Notes: generated by a model not told the origin, from the letters alone. A DNA stretch of 64,000 nucleotides from Paraspadella gotoi (GCA_051294375.1 CM119268.1:13589037-13653036); one strand, 5' to 3'; shown: positions 43,792-57,320, counted from the first letter of the stretch. Translations and numbers: made by a program.

Positions 43792-45148
43792 AAAAAATAG
43801 TAAATAATAATAGAATAAAATTCTCTCCACCCACTTTGGCCGAAAGTTTGCGTGTCATTAAAAACGATGGAAATTATTGGAAAAACTTTTCGTTTAGCGA
43901 AAATTGCGGAGCAACGGGAAAAAAATAGACGTCAATTTGGGGTGAAGCTAGAAAAGGAGAAACGTAGAGGATATGAGGTTATAGAGGAGGTAGTATAAGG
44001 GAGGAAAGGAGAATGGAACGAGAAAAAAGGAAGCATTGAAAAGGAGATTGATCCAGAGGGGCAAGAGTGCATTACGGTAGGGCCAATCATTGTCAATGGG
44101 GTGGGTCAGAAGTTTTATTTGGGAACCTTCCCAAATGAAACTTCATACATTTATGAGAAAACATTCAATGGAAAAAAAATTTTCTAGTAATTAATTTTTT
44201 AATATTTATTTAGAGATAAGAAATATTTAATTTTGTATTTTTAAAAGCAGATTCAGATAGCTATGAAAAGTTGTCTACATAAAGTATAATTCTTTTTTCA
44301 ATATTTAGATGACAAGTGTGTCAAAATTGGGTAAAACCTTAAAAAATCATCATCATCATGCAATGATTTTAGCAGTTTTTACTAATTTTCAGTAATAAAA
44401 CATCAAAATTTGAAAAAGTTGTAATTACATTTTTTGCTTAACTTTTTGGGCTCTATCAGAATCAATTAAAAAAACTTAAATATCCAAAAAAAATATTTGA
44501 CATTATATAGCAATATAATAATTTTAATTAGCGAATTACTCATGATTCGGAACATTTTTACAAAACAATATTTTAACACAATAACTCATACCAATAATGG
44601 ATTTGTTTCATGCTTTTCCTATTTAAATTTGAATTTAGTCGGCTACCGCTAATTTTGTTATTTTGTTATTTAATTATTGGTCTTCCCCTAAATATACATT
44701 ATTTTCTTTTCGAACAAAAAACGGTAAAATAAATAAATTAAATTTAATAATTGTAAGAGTACCGATCATCAAAGAAACATTAATTTGTTTTGTATTTAGT
44801 AAATAAGCTAATTGTACTTACATAAAGTAAAAAATGGAAGGCGCCTGATGATATGTAAATATACATAATATTTCTTTTAGCCAATCATTTCAAATTTTTT
44901 TTTAAAAAAATAAATAAGACGAAAAGAGAAGAAACAGTTCACGACATTTAAGCGTCACGTTTTAAAAGAAGTTTTCATACAAAAACAAACGTAAAAGTGT
45001 AATTGTTTTCGTTTTGCGCTATTTCCTTTCATTAACCTTTAAGCGACATTCATCAAATTGATCTTCTAATCTCATTTGGGACAAAAACAGACGACAAATC
45101 GAACAAAAAGAAAGAATAACAACGAAAAATTCAAAAAAAAAGATAAAC
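43202..45148. other. Spacer between PKD2 start and APN stop
   Basis: Contains the PKD2 promoter side (43202-43460, AT-rich, no clear TATA), a GTC-rich stretch at 43575-43615, a GA tract at 43704-43788 and about 1.2 kb of AT-rich DNA. No exons recognised. Confidence 0.6.
43704..43788. repeat. Interrupted (GA)n tract upstream of PKD2
   Basis: GA tract about 500 bp upstream of the PKD2 start codon; CT on the PKD2 coding strand, a possible GAGA-type element. Confidence 0.93.
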
Positions 45149-45598
45149 TCAAGACTTGGACGCGTTGTCTTCGAGCCATTTCTTCACCGAATCGAAATTA
45201 TTCTTCATCCAATCGATGTTCGACTTGGTCTTCTCGACGGCCTGGTCGAAGGCCCGCGCAGCCGAACCTCGATCCTCATTCTTCGCCATGAACTCGTTGA
45301 GTTCCGCCAGGCGGGCCTCCGTGCTGAACCCGCTCGTCACGGTGTGAATCAGGTTAGAAAATGAGAAGGAGCCACCGCCGAATCGCTCCAATAACACGCT
45401 CCATTTATCTCTGGGGAAATTTGTAAAATGTAAAATGTAACGCGCGTAGATGATCGTGGTGCGAATATGGCGCGGGCAAACCTTATGAAGTCCCAGGCCA
45501 AATACGCGCCGATGTCGTTCATGGAGACGTACTGGATGACCGAGGTCGTGTCTTGATTACGAATAGCTTTTCCCGCGATCGCTTCCTCCAGGAGTCTG

Positions 45599-45662
<64 letters not shown>

Positions 45663-47195
45663 GACTGCCACTTGCCCGATTGTTGTAAGGAACCATTCAC
45701 AAAGCAACCAGTTGACTCACCTATTAAGAATCCATGGTTCTTTGGAGCAGGCGAGCGATCGGAGCAATCGCTTTTTCTCAGCAGCAACTTCTTCCTCTTC
45801 GTATTTTTTGAAGATGAAGTTGAAATATTCGGAAGGACCCGACGCGATTCCGTAACAATATATCTTTTTAAATAAATATAAGGCGTTGCGGATTAATAGG
45901 GATATTGTAATAGTATTTTTTTCACTTTCGTGTCGTAACGAACTTGCGCTCTGAGGTTCGGGGGCACGGGATTAGTTGCCGGATTGTCGACCCAGAGCTT
46001 GAGCTGTTTGGCGGCTTCCTCCAAGCACTCGACGCTGCCCGCGCCGCACATGAGACTGATGACGCGGGATCTCAGATAGATGTCGAGAGCCGAGTCGGTG
46101 TCGGTTCCCGTGAAGCCGAGGCGCTGGAAATATATATTAAACATTAGAGACTTTCACTCAATATATGAAAGCTTTCTCAAGGTCCGCATTATGAGGTTGA
46201 GTAACATATTCCGGTGAAAACTAATCCAAAACCTGAAAAAGATACTCGAAATCTATTTGGGACAGAAAAGGATTTCTCCTTTCTGTCCCAGTTCGCTTTC
46301 GAATAATTTTTATATTGGTTGTACCAATTTCATAAGCCAGCGATTTTTTTTAATCAAACCATTTCGTGCGCAAAACTCGACATTTAGTCTCTAACGAAAA
46401 TCTACAACCGTACATTTCCTTCAAACAGTCTCTCCCTCGAAAACTACCCCCAAACCGCCCGTCACCATACCGACCTTGTACTGCTTCTCCGCGATGCCCC
46501 GGATGTACTTCTGATAGTCGCCCAAGACGCTCGTGGTGGCGAGCATCTGACGGACGAAGGACAAGGAGTCGTAGGCGGCGGCCCAAGGGATGAAGGCGGC
46601 GTCGCCCTTAAGGAACTCGGCAGTGTCGAAGGCGACATCGTAGGAAAGGAGATTGGCGCGCGCGAGGTTGAAGGCGTCGCTGACGAGTTGGGCGCGGTTC
46701 TTCACTTCGATCAACTTTGGTTTAAAAACAAAATAGCAACGAGATGTAGCTTTGCTTTGTTAATTTAAAATTATAATGATACAATTTTAAATTTAGGTTT
46801 TTGGAAGCTTATTAATGCATTATAAATGTATTTTTCTCTTTTGTAGTTTTATTTAGTTTTCCTGATTTTTTTTTTTTTTTTGTGAAATCACGTTCGCAAC
46901 TCACATTATAATTCGTTTCAAGTTGATTCTGGATCTGTTTCCACGTTTCCAAATCGTAGTTGACGCGATAATAACCCATTTGCTCGACGTTGCCGATGAT
47001 CCAACTGATTTTAAGGTCCGCCGAGTTCATTAAATTCCGAAAAAATGATTTTAATTTGCAACGAATTTTTGACAATTTAAACATGCCTAAGATATAAGGA
47101 AATATTCTAAGTGCAACAGAAGTATTTACAATCTTTTTCAAACACCTTTCTCAGGTGCTCGCTCTCTCTCTTCATTCCCTTTAAATTTCTCTCTC

Positions 47196-47226
<31 letters not shown>

Positions 47227-50200
47227 TCTCTCGCGTACCTGTCTTTGTTAAGTCCCTTTAAAGTGACGACATCATTCTCCGGACTCATCCACTCGATTTC
47301 CGATTCAGTCGAGTTCCACTGCATCTTGTCCTCAGTCGTGAAAGTAAAGGGGATGTGCCAACGGTAGGAGAGGCGGAGCAATTGTCGACAACTTTCGCCT
47401 GTCAACGGGTACTAAGTACTAGATCTATGACAGATCGATAGATTCGTACAAATTAAATAAATAAAAAAATAAAAAAATAATAAAAAAAATAAATAAATAA
47501 ATAAAAAATAAATAAATAAATTTAAAAAAAAATAAATAAATAAAAAATAAATAAATAAAAAAATAAATAAATTAAAAAAAATAAATAAAAAATAATTAAA
47601 TAACAAAAAAATAAATAAAAAAAAATAAAAATAAATAAATAAATAAAAAAAAATAAAAAAAAATAAAAAAATAAAAAATAAAAAATGAAATAAATAAATA
47701 AATAATTAACCGCTGTATTGAATAACAGACCTTCCCTTCCAAAAGAAATCTTTCTTGCCGAAGTTCGGCCGTGTCGTCCTTCTTTTTTACGGTCACGACG
47801 GGATACCTCAAAAATCAAGCAATGCTCTTACTAAAAAATTATTAAATAAGTTAGACAAGAAATTACAATAGCAAAAACCAATCATCGCCCCTTGACCTCA
47901 CCCCATCTGCGTCGTCCACGTTTCCATGACGACCGAGACGTTTATAGCGTTGTTGGCGGCCTCCGTCAACTTTTCCCACAGGTCGGCGCTGTCGGTGTTT
48001 TGGTATTTGAATTCCTCGAGATATTTTTGAAGACCGTTTTGAAGAGTTTCTGTGGGAATAAAGGAGGCAAATATAAATAAGCTCTCAAAAGGGGGGGGGT
48101 TAAAAACGATTCATTGACATTGCTGTTATTTTTTTTTTACTTTTTGAAAAAACTATAACATTATCATTATTATGGATTTTATTGTTGTAAGGAACGAAAC
48201 CTCTCGAGAGGAAAAAGTCCATCATTCTGATGAGGGCGGCGCCTTTGCTGTAAGAGATGGAGTCGAAGAGCTCGTTGATTTGATCCGGATTCGAAACTTC
48301 CTAATCGCAATTGGGAACCAATTTTATATATTAATTATTACTATTCTTTGCATAATTATTGATTGATTTTCCAAAAATCCGACCTGCGATATCGGATGCG
48401 ACGTGGACAGGGAATCCTCCTCCATCACAGGCTGGAGCTCTCCAGTCACGAACTGCTCCATGATGTGCCACTTTGGCTCGACCACGTCGATGCCGATGTT
48501 CTCGACGAAAGAAGCAAAGCCTTCGTTTAGCCAAAGATCGTTCCACCACTTGGGGGTTACGAGGTTGCCAAACCTGGGCGGATGAATCGATCGTAGAATA
48601 ATTATTCGATCGAACGATCGATCAATCAAATCTTTTTGTAACCATTGAATTCGAAACTCACCAGTCACCACGGACCCACTGTTAATTTGTTGGCCAATCG
48701 ATCATCACGACTCACCATTGATGCGCTAATTCGTGTGAGACGACGAGGCAGACCCGCTGTTTGTTAGCCAATGACGACTTCTTGGGATCGTAGAGCATGG
48801 CAGTTTCGCGGTAAGTAATCAGGCCCCAGTTTTCCATGGCGCCTGGGAAACGAAGGCGAATCGATAGAGATGAAATCATGTACGCAATGCTCTTTTTATA
48901 TATTTTTCTTGCAAATTTTAGTTTTAATATAAAGTAACATAATCCCAATTTAAAATCTAAGTCAATCTCTCCTAATCCTTATTCTTTAGCATTTAGTAAA
49001 AGCGAGAGATTTACCAGCGTTAAAATCGGGAACGGCGACCATATCTTGCTTCGAAAGGGGAAATTTCTGCTTGAAAAAATCCTCGAAATGCTTCAATATT
49101 TTTACGCCGGCCTGAAGGATGTCGAGAGATTTACGCGCGATTATTTTTCTGTCTTTACTTTTTTTTACTTTATTTGGTTGTAAGTATTAATTTGTGAGTT
49201 CGCTCATTTTGTCGAAATGCACTATTGCATATATACTCTTACATCCAAGGCGTACGTGGCGGTTTCGATGGCGTCAGGACGAGACCACACTCGCACCAAG
49301 GTCCCGGTTCCATCCACTTTTTTCTCTTTCGATTTGAAGTCGGAGACGACGAAGGCGACGAGGTAAGTGGACATCTTCAACGTGGGCTTGAACTTGAACT
49401 CTTTGAGTCCGCCTGCGATGTCCGTGGCCGCGCCGTCGAGTTCCGAGTTGGAGATGGCCGTGTATCTGCAATCGGAGAAAGAATAAGGAATTAAGGATAA
49501 ATACAGATTGTCTAATCGGTCGGGTGAATTTTTTTAGTTTGTACGTATTGTTACTCGGTCGTTCCTAGATATCAATAAAACAAGTTAAAACTTAACAATC
49601 CTAAGTTGACACTGCAATCTGCGAATAACATCTCAGGCATGGTACAGCGAAGAGGTTTTGTTAATCTTTGTTCTATTGGTTAATCTAATTTGCCTTTCTT
49701 AAACTCACTTTTTGTCACACTTGATTGTGATGTAGAAGACGGACTTCATGGCCGGTTCGTCCATGCACGGAAAGGCTCTCCTGGCGTCCGTAGGCTGAAA
49801 TTGCGTGGTGGCCAAGAACTGAACGGTTCCGTCCTTTCGCGTGTATTTGCTGCGATAGAACCCGGCAAGCTTGTCGTTGAGGTTGCCTTCGTAGGACATC
49901 TCGAGGGTGTAAGTGGACCCTGTTTGTTTAGACAACGACATGGTGAACCAGGATAATGAAATGAATCATCTTAACAGTAAAGATCTAAGTTAAGAAAATT
50001 ATCACTTATTACTTTGGACCTTACCACTTTTTAACTCAGTCTCTGTGGGAAGTTTGAAAAATTGTCTCTCTTCGTCGTGAATCCAATCTTTCACCGCGAC
50101 CTCTTTATTATCTTCGTCCTTCAACTTGATCGTCTTCTTGTCGATGTTGAGATCGTTAATGTGAAGAATCACTTCCGACGTTGCTTTTTTCACGCGAAGT

Positions 50201-50982
50201 TCCACCGACACGGTGCCGTCAAATTTGAATCTGTCGGGTGATAGATTTGTTTTGACTTTTGAGTTTGAGAAAGCTTTACATTCGGGGCAATCGATTCGAT
50301 TAGATATAACTAAATAAGATCATAGTTCTCACTGTTTGTCACCGTCGCTATCTTCCAAAAATGGGCGCAACGAAATTCGATAAGACACCGCCTCCAGATC
50401 CGTAGGAAGTCTAACGTCTATTGGCTCCTTAGTCGTTGGCGCCGCGGTCGGCGCGGTCGGCGTTGTTTTCGTTGGCGGCGCCTTTGTCTCTACCACCTGT
50501 TTGACCAGTTCCGGTTCCGGCTTGACGGCCCAAACGGTGACGCCGACGATGATCACCGCGGCGACGGCGACGACGACGAAGACGATGGCTTTTGTTTGAG
50601 AGATGAAGTAACCGGACTGGGCGGGCCTAGCGGGAAAAAAATGAAATTCGGTTTATTAAAGAACCGTATGGAAACTGGCGGGTTGCCGGTGATGCCCACT
50701 GGGATGTTGGCTTTGGGGGCGTCCGACCCTCAGTGACGCCTCTTAATCATCTGACCCTTCCTACCACCTACAACGCTTTACAGACGATGAGCGAGACCAC
50801 TTGGTCGCTTTGACGCCAACAGTACCGTGATTCAACTGTTCAGCGTGATTCAACTCTACTGTTCAGCGGACGATTTGTAAAAATATTGAATTTGACAGAA
50901 TAACGAACCCGATGATGGCTGTTTTGCTGGAGTTGAGCCCGTTCTCCATCTCCATCTCCTGTGGCCGTGTATTTCGAGACAT
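45149..50982 (-). CDS. ANPEP: Membrane M1 aminopeptidase (aminopeptidase N-like)
   Basis: Zinc metallopeptidase releasing N-terminal residues from peptides at the cell surface. There are 18 exons: 50909-50982, 50333-50626, 50025-50230, 49709-49919, 49243-49465, 49015-49111, 48716-48842, 48384-48573, 48201-48300, 47902-48049, 47711-47806, 47239-47391, 46905-47004, 46475-46714, 45944-46123, 45721-45863, 45482-45595, 45149-45410. They total 2958 nt (985 residues), close to the human 967. It is a type II protein: cytoplasmic N-terminus, membrane helix near 38-59 ([20 protein letters not shown]), Thr/Pro-rich stalk ([17 protein letters not shown]), then the M1 domain. GAMENWG lies at 369-375, HELAHQW at 405-411 and the third zinc ligand in NEG at E428, giving HExxHx18E. 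The catalytic Tyr lies in YSKGAA. An ERAP1-like C-terminal domain ends the protein. The boundary between exons 11 and 12 is the only one not settled; the choice given keeps the frame. No sign of decay. Confidence 0.95.
45604..45658. repeat. (GA)n microsatellite abutting an APN acceptor
   Basis: CT on the coding strand, ending about 8 nt before the acceptor of exon 45482-45595, so it forms the polypyrimidine tract. Confidence 0.96.
46258..46290. repeat. Short inverted repeat (hairpin) in an APN intron
   Basis: gggacagaaaagg and cctttctgtccc are near-perfect reverse complements separated by about six bases. Confidence 0.8.
47188..47230. repeat. Interrupted (CT)n tract
   Basis: GA on the coding strand, about 10 nt after the donor of APN exon 47239-47391. 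Confidence 0.93.
47452..47705. repeat. (AAAT)n-type low-complexity tract
   Basis: About 250 bp of aaat/aaaaat units fills most of the APN intron between exons 47711-47806 and 47239-47391. Confidence 0.93.
50690..50762. repeat. Dispersed repeat copy B
   Basis: Matches 12045-12110 (gttgccggtgatgcccactg, ttggctttgggggc, tccgaccc). It lies in the first APN intron. Confidence 0.6.
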
Positions 50983-52076
50983 CTTCGACGGAAGACTCTC
51001 TTTCTTCCGTCGAAAAACAAAAACAAAAATAAAAAACAAAGGACGAAACAAGAGTCGAGGAAAAAAGATGAAATTTGACGGGCGAAGTCTGACGAATGTC
51101 GAAATGACGGAGAAATGAATGCCAATGTCGTCCCTACCTTTAAATCGTGTCAGTTGATTTACGATAAAAAACAATGTTCAAAAGCTTCTTTGGCTTTAGC
51201 TTTTAAATCGAAACGTTAGCTTCCAAAACCTTTGCGACAGTCCTTGTTTAGATTTAGGGAAGCTCGATTTAAAAACCACTTTTTTTTCTGGGTTCGGGAG
51301 AAACAGTCCGTTAATTTTTTTTTTAATTTTTAATCAATTACGACGAATTTAAGAATCAAAAACTTTTCTTTCTTTTTTTTGGGTTTAAATACTACATATA
51401 ATCGTCGTCTTATTTTTTGTTTCATTCACGATTTATTCGTTTGTTTTTGTTCTAGGTCCAATGTTTTCTTGTTTGAATATCTTTTTTAAAAAAACCGTAT
51501 GTTTCCATTTATGACCAGAATCATACGAATTACTTGAAAATATACGGCCCGCTTTTGTTTAAATTAATCTATCAAAGTTAACACCCATAAATTCCTTTCA
51601 AAATAAATATTTTATAATAGTTATGTTAAATCATTCGGCAACCATTATTTTAATTAACTTTAAAAAATTCCTATTGCCAAACATCTCAATCGTCTAAAAA
51701 AAATCGTCGACCTTAAAACTTGTTATGTTCGTTTTAATCCTACAAAGAAGTTCGAATAACAAACGCGCACATTAGCGTCGTCAAGCGACCGTTTCAGTTT
51801 AAAAATCGCGCGATAGGAACATCGCTATAAAGTTCTATTTAGTGAAATCTGTTACAAAATCACGCTCACTGTACTGAACGTAAACTGAGGGGGGCGACGT
51901 TATCTCTAAAAATAAAAAGACAAAATATATAAAAAAAAAGAGAAATAATTTCCTCTTAATGGCAAAGAAGACGAGAAATTCGATTGACGTCAATTGGTCA
52001 GAGGTCATTTGACAATTTGAAGGTAAAAAATATTGGCGCAATGATTAATTTTGAAAGTGCAAAATGAAAGAGAGAT

Positions 52077-52120
<44 letters not shown>

Positions 52121-52394
52121 AAATTTAAAAAAATAGAGTGAAATAGATAGACATACTGAGAGAGAGATAGTCAGAAAGAGATAGAAAGCTAGAAAGAGGG
52201 CAATGGAGAGCGAGAGAAATAGCTTTGCGTTATCAATAAGAGGCAGAAAGTCTTATCTGGTGTCGTCAATAATGAATAGGCGCCTCAGAGCGAAGGGCTT
52301 CGGCTTTAGAACGAAGGTGAATCAGTCACGTGAAAATAAAACAAAACTAAGATAAACACGTACATGTAAACTGAACTGAGCTGTTAATTAACAT

Positions 52395-52399
52395 TATTA

Positions 52400-52492
<93 letters not shown>

Positions 52493-52515
52493 ATTATTAT
52501 TATTAATTATTATTA
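52395..52515. repeat. (ATT)n trinucleotide repeat
   Basis: About 36 near-perfect ATT units; beyond the 3' end of the ASB gene. Confidence 0.97.
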
Positions 52516-52857
52516 CATTTTAACCTCATTGTATCTTCCTCAAGTATATCCTCCGTTTACTATTGTTTTGAATATTTGTGATACGTTGTAGAAGCGTAGA
52601 ATTCTTTTGTCCTTGTTATATTTACTTTTTAAGTAGTTAATATAAAATTAATTAAATTAAATCAACGACTTAATTTTTTGTGATGAGGATTACCAAAGTA
52701 GTCTGACTCACTAACTCTTATTTTAAATGCAAATTAGCGATCGATTACATTTAGCGTAATATATTCAAATAGTATAACACAATTAACAAGTAATCTAAGC
52801 GGAAATTATTTGCGATCGGGCGTATTCGATCATTCATTCATAAGTTTACCTATTTGA

Positions 52858-52863
52858 TTTATT
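52858..52863 (-). terminator. Poly(A) signal AATAAA for the ASB gene
   Basis: TTTATT on the plus strand, about 40 nt downstream of the ASB stop codon on the minus strand. Position fits; use is inferred. Confidence 0.45.
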
Positions 52864-52902
52864 TATTCATTCACTCCGATACTCATTCAATTCATAATTT
52901 GA

Positions 52903-53373
52903 TCAATCAATCACATCTTTCAAAAGTAAGAAATCAAGCAATCCAACCGGCAGAGGCAATCGACCAACCCCGTCAGATTCCTCCACATGCCCAGCACCAA
53001 CCCTCGCTGCCGCCACCAGCCCTACCCTTGCCCCCAACTCTCGGCGGACGACGACCCTGACAAGATCCTGAAGCCGCATCGGCGCATCCGTCAACGCTTT
53101 CGTCCACCGGAGGGCGAGGCGTTCGTCGGAGGGAAATGCTGACGGTTGCGGATGGTCGGAGTGGTCGACTTCAAGTGGCTCGTCGACTCGAGGGAGGTCG
53201 TGACCTTCATTCTCCTCTTCTTCCCTTCCTTCTTCCTGTTCTTCTTCCTCCTTTTTCCTTTCCTCCTTTTCCTCCATTTTGGCGCGAAGTCTCGCGACGT
53301 CGATAGGACATCCGGCGAGAATAAGGAGAGGGACGGGAGACCAGACGGTGACGTCGAGGCTGGAGAGAGAGAA

Positions 53374-53468
<95 letters not shown>

Positions 53469-55841
53469 AACTAGGTTATCCTAGCTAATATACAAAATAC
53501 AAGCAATCCAAAAATTTAAATTTGAAAAAAATAACTCAACATCACGATGCAATCCTAATTCCGGAAGTACTACATCAACCCATCTCACTCAGCTCTTTAT
53601 ACCCAATGACCTTGGATTCGATCGACATCCGATCCTCACCAAAGATCGAGGGCCGATTTATCGAAGGCGTTGAGAGCGGCAGCGTCGGCGCCCCACCGAA
53701 GCAGCTCTTCGACGCAGCGACGCAGCCGCACCGGCCGGTGGTCGTCGGGCCACTCCGACGCCCGGGCGAAGAGGGAGAGAAGGGGAGTTCCGAAGTCGGA
53801 CCAGTTCTTGGAGGAGAGTTGTGCAAGGGCGGAGGAAGAGGGGGAGGAGGAAGAGGAGGAAGACAACAACAAACGGAGAATCTCCACGTTTCCGTCCCAA
53901 GTCGCGTGATGGATGGGAAGGCAGAAGCGCTTGTCGGCGGCCAAAACGTCGGCTCCTAGAAACGATCAGAAAATCATTTTAACGATCAATCAAGTCGTGA
54001 TTAAAAAGCTAATTCAATCCCGATTTCAACTAATGATTAATAATAATAATTAATAATCAACTAATGATTAAAAAGCCCATTCAATCCCGATTTCAACTAA
54101 TGATTAATAATAATAATTAATAATCAACTAATGATTAAAAAGCCAATTCAATCCCGATTTCCTCTTTTTTTCAAAGTTGAGTCTATGTTAAAGTTTCTTC
54201 CGAGAAACGGGGCCGGCCACGAGCCACCATGGAGATATTGATTTCGCCCGGATGTAATGCTGACAATGAAAAACAACATCCCACAAACAGCTTTTCCACG
54301 ATTTCACTTTTATTCCAAAATGTAGTAGTACACGGGATAGTCTTTAGTTTCAAGAAAAAAAAATGATACGAGAGAGTTGGCAGAAAAACTCGGTTTTGAT
54401 AAAAAGAAATAAAAACATCGGGAAAGATTTGAAGAAAAAAAAACTGCGAAGAACTCGGATTTCTTTTTATGAGAAGAGAGAAAATGAATGAATTTGTTTC
54501 TCCCGGGACAAGATTTCGAATTTTGACGAGAAAGAGAGAAAAGTTTTTTTTTACTCGATTCGATAATGCGGCCTTCCAAATAGTTTGATTTTTGTTTAAT
54601 TGTACATTGTAGTTTAGAGAAGGCAGATAGAAAGTTTATTTTCAAGATTGAGGATCAACAAAAAAGAAATCATTATCACCACAAGAACAAAGTATTACCA
54701 ACAGCTTCCAAGTCATTATGCGCATCTGAAGTCCGTAATAAATTCGCATTTCAATAACAGAAAACAAAGCACCGACGCACCTGCATCTAGCAGCATCTCC
54801 ACGGCGGCGACGTCTCCGCATTTGACGGCCAGATGCAAGGGTCTGAAGGAATAGCAATCCTTCGTGTTGATCAAATCGGTCAACGTCGACGCTGCCCCCG
54901 CCGCTCGCAGCAGCATGGCTAGGCAGGGATGGGTCTCCTCACCCACCGACGCCGCAGCAGATCCGAACGCTCCCCCGGCATTCAGCGTCTCGTGGAAAGC
55001 GTAGCTTAGCGGAGTTCGTCCTAGCTGATCCCGTATGTCGAGACGGGCGCCGTGCCGCAAGAGTACTTCAGTTACATACGGATTTTCGTGATGCACGGAG
55101 ACGTGAAGCGCAGTTCGTCCGTCCCACATCCGGGCGTTGACTTTTGTTTGTCAGGGAAAAAAGAAATACCATTATTTAATATTATTTATACCAAAGACGA
55201 CGAAAGGGGACTTTTTCATCCCAAATTTGTTTTAACCCCAACCCCCACCTGCCTGCATCCCTGCCGGAAGTGAAAGGAGAAACTCAGCCACTGGCGCCGT
55301 CTTTGGCCAAAGTTCAGAGTCCAACTGAAAACACAAACAATGGAGCAACGTCATGTTTTTGGGCAGCGCCGCCGCGTAGTAGTCGTCGGCGATTGCGCCG
55401 TAGACAAAAGACAATTCCGCGCCTGATATATTTTTAATTAATAAATGAATAGATTTTTTTAAAAAAATTAATATTTAAATGTAAAGAAAAGCCAAGTATC
55501 TCTCTTTTCTCTCACCCATCTTAAACCTTTACCCATATCCAGTACGAAGAAGCGCACCACCTCCAGATGCCCGTGGAAGGCGGCCCAGGGAACGGGTCCC
55601 CACTTGTAGGCGTTGTTGAGGCGGTCGAGCGCGACCGCACCCGAGACGGCACAATCGGCGCACGCGCAATAGCTCGCCGCGTTGGCCGCCATCATCAGAG
55701 GAGTCCATCCTCTCTCGTCGGGCTCGTCGATGTCCCGCCGCTGTGGGGGGGGGGGGAGGGCGGGAATTTGTCACATCATTAGTTTTATCATCATCAACGT
55801 CGTCATGATGGTCGTCGTTGTTATACTTTTCGTCATCATAA

Positions 55842-55912
<71 letters not shown>

Positions 55913-55995
55913 TCTCTTTTAAAGGCCTTTAAGGGCCTAACTTAGTGCCTAAAGCCCCACTCCAATGTTCAATGTTTCTCTCTCTCTTCTACATC

Positions 55996-56054
<59 letters not shown>

Positions 56055-56610
56055 CTCCTTCACTCACCCGCGCTCACCCCTTTCCCCTCGGCAGCATCAA
56101 GGAAAGCGTCAAAGGCTTCGTTGAAGGCGAGTTTCGCCGCCAACCCGATCGGCGTCCCAAATTCTCGCCAGGCCAACGCGTCGTCGTGCTGCTCCAACGT
56201 CAGACTGACGGCCTCCAAATCGCGATTCCTAAGAACGGAGGCCCGGAGGGGTTTGGGATATCCAATTGTCCATTATCCATTGTCTTTTTAGTTTATACTC
56301 AATTGAATGGTGACGATGCGGCCGCGTCGGCCACTTTAGGTCGCCCTAACGATCGAGGCATCGCTTTTCGTCCAAGATTTAACCCTGTTACCCTCGATTT
56401 TTACAAGAGAGTCATTTGCAGTCTACTTTCTCCCTGCCATCTCCGCCTTACCATTTTTCCCCCTCTCCCTTACCTGATCGACTGAAAGAGGGCGGCTTGC
56501 GTCTCCTGCGGAACTCGGCTGTACTTTTGTTGGTGAGGGAGCTGAGAGGACTTGGGGTAAGTTTTGTATTCGAAATCGAAACCTTCTTCGTCGGGAGATC
56601 GCGAGTTCAT
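52903..56610 (-). CDS. Ankyrin repeat and SOCS box (ASB family) protein
   Basis: ASB proteins are substrate receptors for Cullin-5/Elongin B-C ubiquitin ligases. There are seven exons: 56474-56610, 56078-56228, 55533-55740, 55249-55422, 54781-55140, 53640-53955, 52903-53359, giving 1803 nt and 600 residues. It starts MNSRSPDEEGFDFEYKT. Ankyrin repeats include DERGWTPLMMAAN (about 102), WGPVPWAAFHGHLEVVRFF (about 143), DGRTALHVSVHHENPYVTEV (about 230), RPLHLAVKCGDVAAVEMLL (about 321) and PIHHATWDGNVEILRLLL (about 354). The last exon has an acidic coil (EEKEERKKEEEEQEEGREEE) and then a SOCS box at about 543-597: MRLQDLVRVVVRREL as the BC-box and LPLPVGLLDFLLLKD as the Cul5 box. The BC-box Cys is Val here, and about 20 extra residues separate the two boxes. 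Two long Ser-rich loops interrupt the repeats. ASB14/15-type is my nearest guess; the exact subfamily is open. Confidence 0.88.
53362..53464. repeat. (GA)n tract abutting the last ASB acceptor
   Basis: About 100 bp of GA; CT on the coding strand, running right up to the acceptor of exon 52903-53359. Confidence 0.96.
54003..54165. repeat. Tandem repeat of about 69 bp, 2.3 copies
   Basis: Repeating unit contains attcaatcccgatttcaact then aatgattaataataataatt, in an ASB intron. Confidence 0.9.
55848..56056. repeat. Two (CT)n tracts in an ASB intron
   Basis: CT at 55848-55915 and 55977-56056, GA on the coding strand. The second ends about 20 nt after the donor of exon 56078-56228. Confidence 0.95.
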
Positions 56611-57320
56611 GTTTTGGTTCTTGGCGCACAGTTGTACAACATAGAATTGTGTTATAAATATGAACCTTTTTCCAATTTCAAAAATAATCGATACGTATAG
56701 TAAAGTTATTAAGTTTATCTGAATTACTGTGGGAAAGCGATTAACCGAACGACAGGACAAGGATATGCAAATTAAAAAAATGACAAATTTTCTACATTGA
56801 GAGGATCACGATATGCAAGAGGTAAAAAATGAACACTTTCCAAAGTTCGGCTCGAAATGATGGGCTCGATACTCAATGAATTTATATTGATGAGTGAGAA
56901 TAAAAAGTTACATATATGGCAATCATTGAAAACAATGTCATATCATAAATCATCGGCAAACTATGCAAATTATGTATTCGTACGATAAATGTATTATTAA
57001 ATATTTCAAACTTAAGATTAAGTTTTCGAGGTGAATTAGCTGATAATATTTCATTATGCTTTCGGTTATTGCACTTCAACTATCATCAGTTCTTATATGC
57101 ATAACTTATAAGCGACCAGGTAACTTTGCCAAAGTGGGCTGTACCGTCTTCAAATTTGTCTGGAAACTGGTCATACCCTGATGAGCACCTATTATTCGCA
57201 ATTTCGTCATCGTCATCATGTTCATCCTTGCTTTTTTTCTCTGTCAACCCCGACACCTCCAATCATCGTCCGTCATCACCTTCCTACTTTACCCTGCCAC
57301 GCCCACCCCGTGCCCCCTTG
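56611..57320. other. Spacer between the PDZ gene stop and ASB start
   Basis: AT-rich sequence holding the ASB 5' flank and, from about 57125, the PDZ gene 3' UTR. No further exon recognised; no AATAAA found close to the PDZ stop. Confidence 0.5.

Larger units (their letters stand above)
50983..52900. other. Spacer between APN start and ASB stop
   Basis: Contains the APN 5' flank, AT-rich DNA, a GA tract (52068-52118) and a long ATT repeat. No exons recognised. Confidence 0.6.
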
